From Psychrosphaera haliotis (GTDB lineage Bacteria > Pseudomonadota > Gammaproteobacteria > Enterobacterales > Alteromonadaceae), in assembly GCF_009728465.1 (NCBI RefSeq), contig NZ_WOCD01000005.1, positions 868,001 to 932,000 of the forward strand: a stretch of 64,000 nt of DNA. The letters are read 5' to 3'. Position numbers and translations under genes: made by a program. The notes under the pieces are model-generated. The model made no database searches, was not told the origin of the DNA, and saw only the letters and a list, made by a program, of their open reading frames with translations. This document shows, piece by piece, positions 1 through 11,900 of the stretch. Position 1 is the first letter of the stretch. Every line of letters starts with the position of its first letter.

Positions 1-1
1 G

Positions 2-1624
2 GAAGGCAAAGACACGTTTATCTCTCTCCATTGTGACAGAGATACTAAAGCTGTCCGCGAAAAAGACGTAATGGACGCCTTTTCAGAGTCGGCTGTTTAT
101 GATGCTTACCTATTAACTGAAGAAGTTATTAATTTTACTGAGCTTGCTAACGAAAAAATTGAAAATATAGAGAAAGGCGAATACGAGACGGCAGACATTG
201 GCCATCAAATTGCCGAAATTAGGGACGCAGAGCTGTTAGTGACGATTAGTCCTGACAAAATGACTGCAAAACTGAAAATTGTCAGTGCTTATGGCGGCGA
301 AATGCCTTCATTAGACGATGTAAAAGAAACCTGCAAAGCCCAAGGCGTTCGATTTGGGCTCAAACGTTCAAAAATTGAAAAGCTATTAGAAAAGGGATTT
401 GATGCCGCGCCGGGTGAAATTTTTGAGGGTGACATTGCTTTTGGTCTTGATCCTAAACATGGAAAAAATGCGCGATTTAAACCTCTAATTGAATTGTTTT
501 CTGACAAGCTAAGAAAACCAGCAGAAAAAGAGGGCGGCAAAGTCGACCTTAGAGATTTGGGCGATATTGAAACGGTAAAACCCGGTCAAAAAATTTATCA
601 AAAGATCCCACCAACGGACGGCAAGCCTGGTCGTAATGTTTTAGGCGATGATTTGCCTCCCACTCCAGGAAAAGACGCAAACTTAGAATTATCACAAGGC
701 ACGATTGTTGATGATTCAGATCCAAATGTTTTAGTGGCGAGTCGTGAAGGATTAGCGCGAGTTATAGACGACCGTATGGAAGTAGATAATGTATATACCG
801 TGAGTGAGCTTACGCCTAAGCAAGGCCATATCAAATTTAATGGTACTGTGATCATTAGCGGTGATGTTTCACCTGATATGCGAGTGGTAGCAACGGGTGA
901 CGTAGTGGTTGGAGGTTTTGTTGAGTCAGCCTCAATTCGTTGCCAAGGTGAAATCACGGTAATCGCAGGAGCGTCCGGAAAACTACTAGAGCCTGAAGTA
1001 GAAGGTCGTCAGTACAATTGTCTTTTAGAGGCTGGAAACCGAGTAAACATCGCCTTTGCTAATCAAATTGATATTCGCTCAAAGCGAGATGTATTTGTGC
1101 ATAAACAACTATCGCACTGTAACTTAATTGCAGCGTCGCTAAGAGTTGGCCAAGGCATTAAAGCTAACGGTAAGTTAATTGGCGGTAACATTGAAGTGAG
1201 CAAAGGTATTGAAGTTGGACATATGGGCGCTCCAGCGGGTGCCGATACAAAAATTTCAATGAATCGCACATTTAAGGTATTTAAGCAAAAAGAAAATCAA
1301 ATTTGGGAAAAGCTCCAACCTATTATGGAAGAGCAAGAAACGCTTAAAGACAAACTAAAAATGCTGATGTCTGAAGAGCAAAAACAAGATCTCAAACGCA
1401 ACATTGCCAAAACATCAAAACTAGCGGACAAGCTAAGTTACCAACGAAAAAGAATTATTCAGCGTCGTCGAGATTACATGGATGTGATTGAAATTCATGT
1501 AAACCATACCTTATACGCCGGCACGGTTGTCGAATTTGGCGGTAAAAACAAAGTGAATGACCGTCAGCGCGGCCCATCAATTATTCGTCTTAATGAGCAA
1601 CAAATTGAAATTGAACCTAAATAA
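2..1624 (+). CDS. FapA/DUF342 family protein, 5' end outside window
   Basis: The frame is open from base 2 with no stop before the first internal ATG at 71, and the upstream codons read as a continuous acidic/polar protein, so the gene very probably begins before the window; at least 540 residues are visible. The sequence fits the DUF342 (FapA) family: an N-terminal alpha/beta part, a Gly/Val-rich right-handed beta-helix-like middle (GDVSPDMRVVATGDVVVGGF around 840-920) and a C-terminal Lys/Glu-rich helical stretch (about 1290-1470) predicted to be coiled coil. In Gammaproteobacteria such proteins are poorly characterised cytoplasmic proteins linked to polar or cell-surface functions. The lipid kinase gene follows after 9 bases and is probably co-transcribed. 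The family is fairly sure; the cellular role is not. Confidence 0.8.
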   Translation, partial: EGKDTFISLHCDRDTKAVREKDVMDAFSESAVYDAYLLTEEVINFTELANEKIENIEKGEYETADIGHQIAEIRDAELLVTISPDKMTAKLKIVSAYGGEMPSLDDVKETCKAQGVRFGLKRSKIEKLLEKGFDAAPGEIFEGDIAFGLDPKHGKNARFKPLIELFSDKLRKPAEKEGGKVDLRDLGDIETVKPGQKIYQKIPPTDGKPGRNVLGDDLPPTPGKDANLELSQGTIVDDSDPNVLVASREGLARVIDDRMEVDNVYTVSELTPKQGHIKFNGTVIISGDVSPDMRVVATGDVVVGGFVESASIRCQGEITVIAGASGKLLEPEVEGRQYNCLLEAGNRVNIAFANQIDIRSKRDVFVHKQLSHCNLIAASLRVGQGIKANGKLIGGNIEVSKGIEVGHMGAPAGADTKISMNRTFKVFKQKENQIWEKLQPIMEEQETLKDKLKMLMSEEQKQDLKRNIAKTSKLADKLSYQRKRIIQRRRDYMDVIEIHVNHTLYAGTVVEFGGKNKVNDRQRGPSIIRLNEQQIEIEPK

Positions 1625-1633
1625 CGCCTGTAA

Positions 1634-2626
1634 ATGCCAGTAGTGCAAATGCCTGAAGTAACAATGCCAGAAGCGCAAAATATGGAGCCTGAGGCTCAAA
1701 CAGCAATTCGCTACTTAGTGGTATTTAATCCGGTTCAAAGTGCTAAAAGACAAAAGCTATTGGCTCTGTTAATTAGCGAACTTAAACATCGATCGCTTAA
1801 TTACACCTTATATCCTACAGAAGCTAATTTAACGGCTAATCAGTACTACTTTAGAGCACACTTGAAAGAGTATACCGACGTGGTGATATTAGGCGGTGAT
1901 GGCACATTCAATGTGGTGGTCAATTGTATAGTTGACGCCCAGTTGCACCAAAATATAAGTCATAAAATAAATGTTGGGTTGTTACCAGCCGGCACAGGCA
2001 ATGATTTTTCCAAGCAATGGTTTAATAAAGCAAAGCAGAAAGGTCATTCACAACAGGACCTAATTAATATTGTATTGGGTAATCAAGTGCAAACACTGTA
2101 TTTAGGTGAATGTCACTACGATAATAAAGTTCGGTATTTTAATAACGTTTTAGGCGTAGGTTTTGATGCTGTGATTGCGAAACAACTTGCCCATCAAAAG
2201 TCTTTGTTTAGGTCACTAAGTTATTTAGTCGCGGCTTTACGGCACATTCCTTTTTACCAAGAGCCCAAGTGCGAACTTGTGCTTAAAGGAAAAACCACAA
2301 AATATCGAAATCTCATAACGGCTTTTGCCAACAGCCAGTACTTTGGTGGTGGGTTGCCAATTGCACCTAATCAAGATGGTCGAACTGAGTCTTTAACGGT
2401 TATTCGAGCGCCAAAGTTGTCGGTTATTCCTAAAGTGATGTTGTTGCTTAAATTAACAAAAGGCAGGCATTTATCTTCTAAAGGTGTTTTTCATGACAAG
2501 ATGCAAAAAGAAGATGAAGCAGAAATTACCACGTCTGGTCTAGAGATAGAGGCCGACGGAGAGTATATTGGTGAAACACCATGTAAGGTAAAAGTTTCAT
2601 CTCATACGATTAACTTAAAAGTATGA
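1634..2626 (+). CDS. Diacylglycerol/sphingosine kinase-like lipid kinase (YegS/DgkB type)
   Basis: This 330-residue protein has the DAGK catalytic-domain signature LGGDGTFN near residues 84-91 and LLPAGTGNDF near residue 120, the usual nucleotide-binding and phosphoryl-transfer elements of the family. The C-terminal half contains the beta-sandwich typical of YegS-like kinases, ending in an EIEADGEYIGETP segment. The expected reaction is ATP-dependent phosphorylation of diacylglycerol or a related lipid at the cytoplasmic membrane. The first about 16 residues are Met/Pro/Glu-rich and have no clear ribosome site, so translation may start at a later ATG (1652, 1664 or 1681). It follows the FapA-like gene closely. 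The substrate cannot be told from sequence. Confidence 0.85.
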   Translation: MPVVQMPEVTMPEAQNMEPEAQTAIRYLVVFNPVQSAKRQKLLALLISELKHRSLNYTLYPTEANLTANQYYFRAHLKEYTDVVILGGDGTFNVVVNCIVDAQLHQNISHKINVGLLPAGTGNDFSKQWFNKAKQKGHSQQDLINIVLGNQVQTLYLGECHYDNKVRYFNNVLGVGFDAVIAKQLAHQKSLFRSLSYLVAALRHIPFYQEPKCELVLKGKTTKYRNLITAFANSQYFGGGLPIAPNQDGRTESLTVIRAPKLSVIPKVMLLLKLTKGRHLSSKGVFHDKMQKEDEAEITTSGLEIEADGEYIGETPCKVKVSSHTINLKV

Positions 2627-2644
2627 GATGAAATGTATATACAG

Positions 2645-2668
2645 CTTCTAATTAATCAATATTAGAAG
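2645..2668. terminator. Hairpin between convergent genes, possible terminator
   Basis: An 8-bp perfect stem (CTTCTAAT / ATTAGAAG) with an 8-nt loop lies between the lipid kinase and the DUF481 gene and overlaps the latter's stop codon. There is no strong T tract on either side, so terminator function is only possible. Confidence 0.3.
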
Positions 2669-3402
2669 TTAACAACCAATGTTACCGCTGTTTCTGTATC
2701 TGTTTTGTCTAAGCCAGGCGCTACGTCTGAGTTAGTGATTGTTTTGTAGCTTACTTTCATTTTCATCATGTCAGTCAACGTTGTTTTTAACGCTGTTTCA
2801 GTGATAGTACGAGTATTAAAGTCTGCATACTCTAAGCTAACGTTTTGAACAAATGTAGCTGACTTAGAAACTTTCCATTGGAATGCACCAGACGCACGAC
2901 CAACAAAACCGTCTTCAGTTTCGCCGTCTTGGGTTTCAGCTGATGTGTAACCAGGACCTACGTTAACGTCTAAGTACATGTTGTCTTTTTGTAAAGCGCG
3001 GAAGCTATAACCAGCAGCAACTGTAGAGTATTTTTCGTAGGCGCCAAACTCATCGTTTGTATAGCTACCAAAAACGAATAGTGCTGACTTAGGACCAATT
3101 TTATAGTCGCCTTGTGCAGAAAGAGTATAACGGTCGTCCGTTGTTTCTGTCACTGTGTCGCCAGCTGCATTTTCAGTTTCGTTTTCTTTTTTCAGAATGT
3201 CGAAAGTGAATGTGTTTTTCCACTCATCAAGATTTTGAACAACAGTAACGTTACCAAAATAAGAAGAAGACTCTGTGTTACCAGTCGTGATTAAAACACC
3301 TGCTTCTGCAGAAACTTCAAGAGGCTTAACTTCATCTTCTGCAAATGCTGAAGGCGCTAAGATTGCAGCGGTAAGCATGCTAAGAGGTAATAATTTTTTC
3401 AT
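2662..3402 (-). CDS. DUF481 family outer-membrane beta-barrel protein
   Basis: A 246-residue protein with a clear signal peptide (MKKLLPLSMLTAAILAPSAFA) followed by an alternating polar/aromatic beta-strand pattern and a C-terminal ...TAVTLVVNF ending in Phe, as expected for an outer-membrane barrel. The motif order (SAEAGVLITTGNTES near the start, YEKYSTVAAGYSFRAL in the middle) matches DUF481/YdiY proteins. An AAGGA ribosome site precedes the ATG. A frameshifted paralogue lies directly upstream on the same strand (start at 4232), so this is a tandem duplication. Function is unknown; a porin-like or salt/acid-stress-linked role has been suggested for relatives. Confidence 0.85.
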   Translation of the reverse strand: MKKLLPLSMLTAAILAPSAFAEDEVKPLEVSAEAGVLITTGNTESSSYFGNVTVVQNLDEWKNTFTFDILKKENETENAAGDTVTETTDDRYTLSAQGDYKIGPKSALFVFGSYTNDEFGAYEKYSTVAAGYSFRALQKDNMYLDVNVGPGYTSAETQDGETEDGFVGRASGAFQWKVSKSATFVQNVSLEYADFNTRTITETALKTTLTDMMKMKVSYKTITNSDVAPGLDKTDTETAVTLVVNF

Positions 3403-3444
3403 TTTGAATCCTTTTTGTAATCTTTTAGTCCAATGAGACCAAGT

Positions 3445-4232
3445 TTAAATATTTACTACTAATGTTAATGAGGTTTCAGTAGAAAGCTTAGGTTGATCAC
3501 CTTCTACTTCTGTATTGTGTGTTGCTTTAAAACCGACTTTCATTTGCATAGAACTAGTCAGTCTTGTATTTAACGATGTTTCAGAAATGGTACGGGTGTT
3601 AAATCCTGCTGTTTCTACCGAGACATTCTGAATAAACCGAGCATAGTCGGTAAAGTCCCACTTAAACGCAGCGGAGCCACGTAGTATAAAACCTTGTTCA
3701 CTTTCGCCTTCAAAGGTAAGCCCTTTGGCATAACCAGGACCAAGGTTTAAATCAAGCACCATATCATCGTCATTTACGGCTCTAAAACTGTAACCGGTTA
3801 CAATGGTAGCGTATTCTACATAAGCCCCAAATCGGTCGTCGGTGTAACTGTAAAAACCAAATACAGCATCGGTTTCCGTTAGCTCGTAATCGGCTTGGAT
3901 ATTAAAAATATACTGTTCGGCGCTGGTCTTAAAAATTTCTTTTGTTGCTCTTCATCGTAAACGTCATCTTTTTTATAAAGCGCGTTAAATGAATACTTCA
4001 TTCGCCAATTTTGCCATTCATGATTGGCATTTGCTTTCGCTAAAAAAGACGTTGACTGTGTGCTGCCAGAAGTAATAAGAACGCCAAGTTCCGCAGACAT
4101 ATCCCATGTTTTATCTCTAAACATAGGTTCCAATTCAAAGTCATCGTCATCACGCAATAAGGTTTTTGCGTTCGTAAATGTGGGTAAGCACACGCAAATA
4201 ACTAAAATAACACTGAAAAATGACCGAAACAT
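3445..4232 (-). pseudogene. DUF481 family paralogue, one frameshift
   Basis: Two minus-strand reading frames together encode one DUF481 protein of about 262 residues. The first (4232 to about 3943) gives a signal peptide and the WDMSAELGVLITSGSTQST motif; the rest gives YSYTDDRFGAYVEYATIVTGYSFRA and ends in a barrel-type C terminus. Adding one A to the AAAA run (TTTT at 3940-3943 on the plus strand) joins them as ...EEQQKEIFKTSAEQYIF. The C-terminal half is close to the neighbouring paralogue. Either the gene is recently broken or the base was lost in sequencing; the otherwise well-preserved frames favour a recent or artefactual event. Confidence 0.75.
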
Positions 4233-4465
4233 GACTCACCAAAAAAAAGACCTAATAACGGCGGCGATTATAATGGAGTTAGGCTAAATACTCTACAGTT
4301 TGAGTGACTTAGTTGTTTACTTTTTATTCTTTTATTTAAGAAGTTGTGATTAGTGAGGGAATCAAGGAAAATGCGCGCTGTTTTGATAACGGTGACCTTT
4401 TGGATTCGTACTAGTTTAGTAAGTACAATTGGCGCATTAAATAGAGTTTGGCATAGTTGGTAATA

Positions 4466-5653
4466 ATGAATAAAGATTTTGATGTGATCGTAATAGGTGC
4501 AGGTGCTGCAGGTTTGATGTGTGCAGCGCAAGCGGGTTACCGTGGCCGTAAGGTTTTGGTACTTGATCATGCCAAGCAAGCGGGCAAAAAAATCTTAATA
4601 TCAGGCGGTGGCCGATGTAATTTTACCAATATGGACGTTGAGCCAAATAACTACCTTTGTAGTAACCCTCATTTCGTAAAATCGGCGTTATCTCGTTATA
4701 CCCAGTGGGATTTTTTGGGGCTCATTGCGAAATACAATGTGGCATACCACGAACGCGATTTTGGTCAGCTATTTTGTGATGACAGCGCCAAAGAAATTGT
4801 TCGTATATTAATGTCAGAATGCCAAGGCGCCAACGCCACCGTTAGACTCCGTACCGATATCAAAAGCGTAGAAAAAGTAGATTCAGGGTTTGTTGTTGAA
4901 ACACCTTCGGTTAAATACCAAGTGGAAAGCGTGGTTGTTGCCACGGGTGGTTTATCCATGCCTAAGTTAGGTGCAACACCCTTTGGTTATCAAGTTGCTG
5001 AGCAGTTTGGCCTGCCCGTTTTACCAACAAAAGCTGGCTTAGTTCCGGTGACGTTACATCAGTCAGATAAAGACGCTTTGTCAGAGCTCTCTGGTGTAAG
5101 TTTGCCAGTGCGAATCGAGTCTAAAGACCAAACGTCCTTTGCGGCAGACATGTTATTTACTCACCGTGGTTTATCTGGACCGGTTGTTTTACAAATTTCT
5201 AACTACTGGTTACCGGGCGAAGCATTAAACATAGATTTATTGCCAAGCATGGACGTTGAACAAAGCCTAACGGAACAAAAACAAAAGTCGCCAAATCAAA
5301 GTCTTAAAAACACCTTAGCGCAATGGCTGCCTAAACGTTTTGTTGAAGTATTATTAGCCGAGCAAAAGCTTGCCGACAAGCCTCTAAAGCAACTGCAACA
5401 CAAAGAGTTTGATGCCGTGGTACAAACCTTAAGTGCTTGGCAAATAAAACCAAACGGCACGGAAGGTTACCGAACAGCAGAAGTTACCTTAGGCGGCGTG
5501 GACACCAATGCGATATCGTCTAAATCAATGATGTGCAAAACCGTTCAAGGACTCTACTTTGTTGGTGAAGTTGTGGACGTAAGTGGTTGGTTAGGCGGCT
5601 ATAATTTCCAATGGGCTTGGGCAAGTGGCTGGGCTGCTGGGCAAGAGTGTTAA
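4466..5653 (+). CDS. NAD(P)/FAD-dependent oxidoreductase, BaiN/HI0933 (YhiN) family
   Basis: A 395-residue flavoprotein. The N terminus carries the FAD-binding dinucleotide fold IVIGAGAAGLMCAAQAGYRG and the HI0933 signature ISGGGRCNFTN; the C terminus has the second FAD contact GLYFVGEVVDVSGWLGGYN. Family members are cytoplasmic and are thought to be oxidoreductases of unsettled substrate. I start at the ATG at 4466 rather than the TTG nine bases earlier because MNKDFDVIVIG is the usual start of the family. The gene is monocistronic here. Confidence 0.88.
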   Translation: MNKDFDVIVIGAGAAGLMCAAQAGYRGRKVLVLDHAKQAGKKILISGGGRCNFTNMDVEPNNYLCSNPHFVKSALSRYTQWDFLGLIAKYNVAYHERDFGQLFCDDSAKEIVRILMSECQGANATVRLRTDIKSVEKVDSGFVVETPSVKYQVESVVVATGGLSMPKLGATPFGYQVAEQFGLPVLPTKAGLVPVTLHQSDKDALSELSGVSLPVRIESKDQTSFAADMLFTHRGLSGPVVLQISNYWLPGEALNIDLLPSMDVEQSLTEQKQKSPNQSLKNTLAQWLPKRFVEVLLAEQKLADKPLKQLQHKEFDAVVQTLSAWQIKPNGTEGYRTAEVTLGGVDTNAISSKSMMCKTVQGLYFVGEVVDVSGWLGGYNFQWAWASGWAAGQEC

Positions 5654-5751
5654 TTTTGTAGGCTCGGATTATAGATTGAGACAATTGGATATCGCTACAA
5701 CGACTTTAGCACTTTAATAGCGTTTATCTACGACTGCTTCAATAGAGTTTT

Positions 5752-5803
5752 GGGAATATCGCCTATTTATATTGGTAGGGAATTTCCTGTATTTATACCA
5801 GGA
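5752..5803. repeat. Imperfect tandem direct repeat, 2 x 26 bp
   Basis: Two adjacent 26-bp copies (5752-5777 and 5778-5803) both begin GGGAAT and share the core TATTTATA at the same offset; a partial third copy with ATTTCCTATAT follows. The position, about 190-240 bases upstream of the giant gene, would suit a regulator-binding array, but that is inference. Confidence 0.45.
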
Positions 5804-5924
5804 TATTTCCTATATCTAATGCAGTATGATACGCCACTAGTTATCTTGCTAAACTTACCCAGAAATCACCTACATTTAAATTTACCAACTTTTTATATCT
5901 TCATCTACGCTTACTCTTAGTAGG

Positions 5925-5943
5925 AATTTAACTTCGTTAAATT
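5925..5943 (+). promoter_or_regulatory. Perfect inverted repeat in leader of giant gene
   Basis: AATTTAAC-TTC-GTTAAATT forms an 8-bp perfect stem with a 3-nt loop, 46 bases upstream of the ATG at 5990. It could be an operator or a 5'-UTR hairpin; nothing in the sequence decides which. Confidence 0.4.
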
Positions 5944-5989
5944 ATCGACATGGACGTCATTTAACCTAAGTTCTTGAAAGGTAGCGTGC

Positions 5990-8900
5990 ATGAATCAAAA
6001 GTCGAAATCCTCCAAACGTCTCTTACCGACACTTATAGTCGCAACATTTATGGCGCCTAGTTATTTGGCATTTGCTGAAACGACTGGGGTAAATGGCGAA
6101 AAAGTTACCACAGTTAATGATGCGTCCGTTCTGATAAATAATTTAGCGGGGGAAGGTTTAACTATCTCAAATGAATCAATTTCTGGCGTTGGTGCGTTTC
6201 AATTTGGATTGTTTGAAGGGTTTGATTTTTTATTCAACCCAGATGGGATTGAAGGATTCGACTCAGGTGTAATCATAAGCAGTGGCCGAGTAGAGGATGT
6301 GATTTCTACCGCTGCAACCAATAGTAATACAACAAGCGAAACCTATGGTGATGGAGGGCAAGGCGTTGGCAGTGGAACAGCTGACAGTGACTTAGGTGAA
6401 ACTGGCCACAATATAGCTAAACTTAAGTTTGAAGTGCTACCAACATTCGATACTTTGATTATTGATTTTACGTTTGGCTCCGATGAGTACACTCAATACA
6501 TAACGGGTGGCATTAATGATAAATTTAAAATCATGGTCGATAAAGACGGTTCAGGCGCGGGTGTTTATGCAAACTGTGCGCTGACACCAGACAATCAAAT
6601 ATTCTCAATAGAAACGGTTAACGCAAATGTAAACAGTCAGCTCTACATAAATAATGATCCTGAGGATACTAACGACGGAAATGCCAATAACTCCATTTAT
6701 GATACTGAAATGAATGGTTTTACAAAAAGAGTGACGTGCCGTGCGTCAGTTGTTGAAAATCAAACTGCCACCGTGGCTGTAGGTATAATTGATGACTTTG
6801 ACGCAACTTTGGATTCATGGGCATTCTTTAAAGCAAGAAGCTTGCGTTCTGAACCTGGCGGTGATTTAGGGGATGCCCCAGATACCTATCAAACTTTATT
6901 ATCTTCTTCAGGCCCCAGTCACACTATTGTTGAGGGTGTATCTCTAGGGTTAACGCCTTCTGGCGACGTTGATGGTTTCTCCGATGGTTTTGACGATAGT
7001 AGCGGCAATGCTTCTGACGATGTGGACGATGGGGTTGCAACTTTTGACCAACTTGATGACATTCAAACTACTTACACTGTTCGGGCAAAAGTAACGTCTA
7101 TTAATGGATCTGATGCATACATTGGCGCATGGATCGACTTTGATGGCAACGGCACGTTTGAAGCTGACGAATTCACTAGTGAAATAGCGAATATCGGTGC
7201 TAGTGCCTCTGTTGATGAAGTAAACGACTTAATTAACGCAGGTACATATAACGAAGAGATTGAAATTAACTGGACTTCAATTCCTGCGGGGCGAGTAATT
7301 GGAGATACGTATATTCGAATTCGAATTGCCAATACCGCATTTAGCGCTAACGACTTCGGCGGCTCTAAATCAACGGGTGAAGTAGAAGATTATCGCTTTA
7401 CCATCTCAGGTTCGGCAGACTCAACCGCTCCTGATGTTGTAATTGATGATCCAGTAGGAGCAAACGTAGCAAATCAGAATACATACAATGTTACGGGTAC
7501 CTGTAACGTTGGTGATGGTGACGTAACTGTATTAATTGATGATGCAGATGGAACACCAATAGACCAGGCACCAACTAATGCGCCAATCGCGTGTAGCTCA
7601 AGTGGGACCTGGGCAGCAACCTTTGATGTGACTGGCTTTTCTGATGGCGCTGACACCATCATAATTGATGCATCTCAAACCGATAAAAATGGCAATACGG
7701 GTAATGCAGTGCAGAAAACGGCAGACAAAAGCGCCTTAGCTATTGCGATTGATGACCTCGTGCTTGTGTCAGCTGCGAATCAATATGGTTATAAAATTAC
7801 CGGCAGCTGCTTAGATGCAAATACCGATGTCACAATTACGGTTACCGGTTTGCCCGCGCAAACAGCGGCTTGTGTAAATAACACTTATCAGTCAACGTTT
7901 GATGTTAGCAGTATTGCTGATGGTTCGGGTGCCATTATTGCCAATGCGTTTGATACGTCTGGTTCTGCGACTCAAAAAACGGCAGATAAAGATACAACGG
8001 GTCCAGCGCTTACACTCGATACACCTCCTGCCGCCACTCAGTCTAATCAAGCTAGTTATACCGTGACTGGAATGTGTGAAAGTGGAGCAAGCGAGGTATC
8101 AGTTTATATTCCTAATGCTACACCAGAGCGCCAAAGAGTCACTTGTAATGTTGGTATGTGGAGTGCGACGACAGATGTAACTGCAGTTGCAGAAGGTGAT
8201 GATGCGGTTGAAGTTTATTTAGAACAAACGGATACCAATGGCAACTTAAGCACAGTTAACGATACCGCGAAAAAGGATACAGTGGCACCGAGTGTAGCTA
8301 TTGATGCGTTAGCAAACGGTAATGACTCTAATCAGGCTTCTTATAATGTGACAGGTACTTGTACTGTTGGAGACGGTAACTTAACAGTAACGGTTGATGA
8401 TAAAGACAATTCACCGTCTGGCCTAACCCCAACGAATGCACCAATAGCTTGTAGTGGTGGCGGCACTTGGAGTGCAACATTTAATATAACTTCAATTACA
8501 GATGGAACCGATGCGATTGAAGCAAATGCAACACAAACTGATGCGGTTGGCAATGTCGGAACCGCTGCTCAACAAGCTGGGGATAAAGACGCAGCCTTAC
8601 CAGTGGTGACTACAAACACACCTCCAACTGCGACGCAAGCCAATCAAGCGAGCTACCCAGTTTCTGGAACATGTATGACAGCGGATGGCAATGTCACTGT
8701 TGGCATCAGTGGAGCGGCGGCACCCTCTAGTAAATCTGTAGCATGTAGTGGTGGCACTTGGAGCACAACGTTTGACGTTTCGCCTATTGCCAACAGCTCA
8801 AATGCCGTATCGGTAACCGCGAGTCAAACAGATGCTTTCTCAAATACTGGCAGCGCCGCAGTTCAGCAGGCGAATAAAGATTCCGTTGCGCCGGTAGTCG

Positions 8901-11900
8901 CGATAAATGCATTGGCAAATGCGAATTTAGCTAATCAAGCTAGCTATCCATTATCAGGCTCATGTACGGTGGGAGATGGCAACGTTACAGTTAATGTAAC
9001 CGGTGCAAACTTAAGCTCACAATCGGTTGTTTGTTCTGGTGGTGGAACTTGGTCTGCGACTACAAACGTCACTAATATTTTAGACGGAACGGGTGTTGTA
9101 ATCGCGAATGCCAATCAAACGGATGCGGTTGGTAACATAGGTTTAGCAATGCAACAAACCGGTGATAAAGATACTGCCGCGCCTACTCTATCTATTGATA
9201 ATGCGCCAGCAGAGGTTCTTACATTAGCGCCAATTCCATTAGAATTTAATTTCTCAGAAAATGTAACCGGTTTTGTAGTTTCAGATATTGTGGTGGTAAA
9301 CGGCTCGGCTACAAACTTCATCCAAGTCTCACTAGATCAATATACCGCCGATATTGTGCCAGATGGTAACGGCAATATTGATGTATCAGTCGCGAATTCG
9401 ACAAGTGTTGATGATTTCTCAAATAACAATATCGGAGATTCGGTGTTTATCAGCTACGACACTGATGGTGATGGGCTAACAAATAATGTTGAAGCAACAT
9501 TAGGAACCGATCCTAATAATCCGGACTCTGACGGAGACGGCATTAACGATGGCGTTGAAGTGGTTGATCAAAATAACCCAGTTGATTCAGATAATGATGG
9601 GGTAATTGACGCACTTGATCCAGACGATGATAACGATGGTATTGCAACGGCAAAAGAAGATGCAAACCTAGATTTAGACAATAATCCGACGACTCAACCA
9701 ACTGATACTGACGGCGATGGTATCCCGAACTATTTAGATACGGATTCTGATGCAGACAATATTACTGACTCTATAGAAGCAGGTGCGTCTATTTTAGACT
9801 CTGACAATGATGGCATTGTTGACTCAATTGATGTTGACGCAACGGGTGGCCTCGACGCAAACAATGATGGTGTAGACGATTTAGTTGCAGCAAATAATTT
9901 CGACTCAGGAACGCCAGCAGACTACATTAATGTTGATAGTGACGGAGATGGTATCCCTGATTACTTCGAATCCGGCAGTGTGTTTGTCGATACCGATGGT
10001 GATCTTATCGATGATAAGTTCGACGTAAATCAAACTCTAGGAACAGACGTTAATGGCGACGGTATTGATGACAATGTTGCAGCAGCTAATAGTGACCAAG
10101 ACACGGCGAACGATAGTGTTGATTTAGATAGTGATAACGACGGTATTCCTGATGCAGTAGAAGCCGGAGTGTCAATGGTTGATACCGATAATGACGGTAT
10201 TTTAGATGTATTTGACGTCGATCAAACGGGTGGCCTCGATCTAAATGGCGACGGTGTTGATGATGATACACATGCATTGTTAGCCGATACCGACAACGAT
10301 GGTATTCCTGACTTCCAAGATCCTGATAGCGACAATGATGGCTTGCCAGACTTCCTTGAAATGGGCAGCTCAGGTGTTGATTCAGACAATGATGGTATTG
10401 ACGATGCCTTTGACGTCGATACAACAGGCGGTACCGATGCAAACAACGATGGTATTGATGATGCGTTAGCACCTAGTAATCAAGATTTTGATGGTGATGG
10501 AATACCAAACTATTTAGATCCAGATAGCGATAATGATGGCATTGCTGATGGTATTGAAGCTGGTATTGCTGCAACTGACACAGATAATGATGGCATTCCA
10601 GATACTCTTGATACCGATGCCACAGGCGGAGCAGACGCCAACAATGACGGAATTGATGATGCATTTGTGTTAATTGATACTGATAACGACGGCCAGCCAG
10701 ATTTCAAAGATAGAGACAGTGATGGTGATTTCTTGCCAGATGCGATTGAAGGTAATAATCAAACTGACTTTGATATGGTACCTGATTTCCAAGACACAGA
10801 TAGTGACGGCGACGGAATTCCAGATGGTACTGAAGCGATGGCGACGGGCATTGATAGCGATAACGACGGAATTGATGACGCATTTGATGTCGATGTAACC
10901 GGTGGCGTGGATGTTAATAATGATGGTGTTGACGACAATATTGTCTTTGCCGATAGCGATGACGATGGTGTTTCTGACTATTTAGACAGCAACGTTGATA
11001 CAGATGGCGACGGCTTATCAGACTTAGAAGAAGGTAACTCTGACCCTGACGGTGACGGTCTACCCAACTTTAATGACACAGACTCAGACAATGACGGCAT
11101 TTTAGATTCCGAAGAACAACTAGGTGACTCTGACGGTGACGGAATTCCAGATCGTCTAGATACAGATTCTGACAACGACGGAATTAGTGATCAAATAGAA
11201 GGTAACGGTGACAGTGACTTAGACGGCACACCTGATTATTTAGACACATCAATCGATGAAGATGGTGATGGTATACCAGATATCATTGAAGGTATAGGTG
11301 ATGCTGATTCTGATAGTATTCCAGACTTCTTAGACCCAGACAGTGACAACGACGGACTCGCTGACGGTACAGAATTCGCATTGTCAGGGTTTGATTCAGA
11401 TAACGATGGCATTGATGACTTGCTTGATGCGGACATAACAGGCGGTACTGATGCTAATAATGATGGAATTGATGACACGGTTAGCGGCTTAGATAGCGAT
11501 GCCGATGGTATTTCAGACTATAAAGAGGTTGACTCAGATAACGATGGAATCCCTGATGCGATTGAATCTGTAGCATTGCAAATAGATTCAGATAGTGACG
11601 GCATTTATGATGTTTACGATGCGGACTTTACACTTGGAGCTGATACCAATAACAACGGGATAGACGATTCGTTTGACGCAGCTATTACTGGTGGAATTGA
11701 TGTAAATGACGATGGTTTAGACGACTTAACTATTGTGACGGCCAATGCCGATGGTGATGCATTGCCAGACTATCGAGATCCTGATAGCGATAACGACGGT
11801 ATCGCTGATAGTGTGGAAGCTAATTCGAGTTTTATGGATGTTGATGGAGATAGTGTAGATGATGCTTACGACGCCGACTTTGTGCTAGATAGGGATGACA

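Larger units (their letters stand above)
5654..5989. other. 336-bp gene-free leader region upstream of giant surface protein gene
   Basis: No convincing ORF lies here. The stretch is AT-rich and holds an imperfect 26-bp tandem duplication (5752-5803) and a perfect 8-bp inverted repeat (5925-5943) close to the start codon of the next gene. A GAAAGG ribosome site precedes the ATG at 5990. No clear sigma-70 promoter or known operator could be assigned by eye. Confidence 0.5.

Noticed and set aside
4268-4579. Minus-strand open frame of 103 codons overlapping the start of the BaiN-like gene
   Set aside because: No recognisable domain, and it overlaps the well-supported flavoprotein coding region; the Cys/Thr/His-rich translation looks random.
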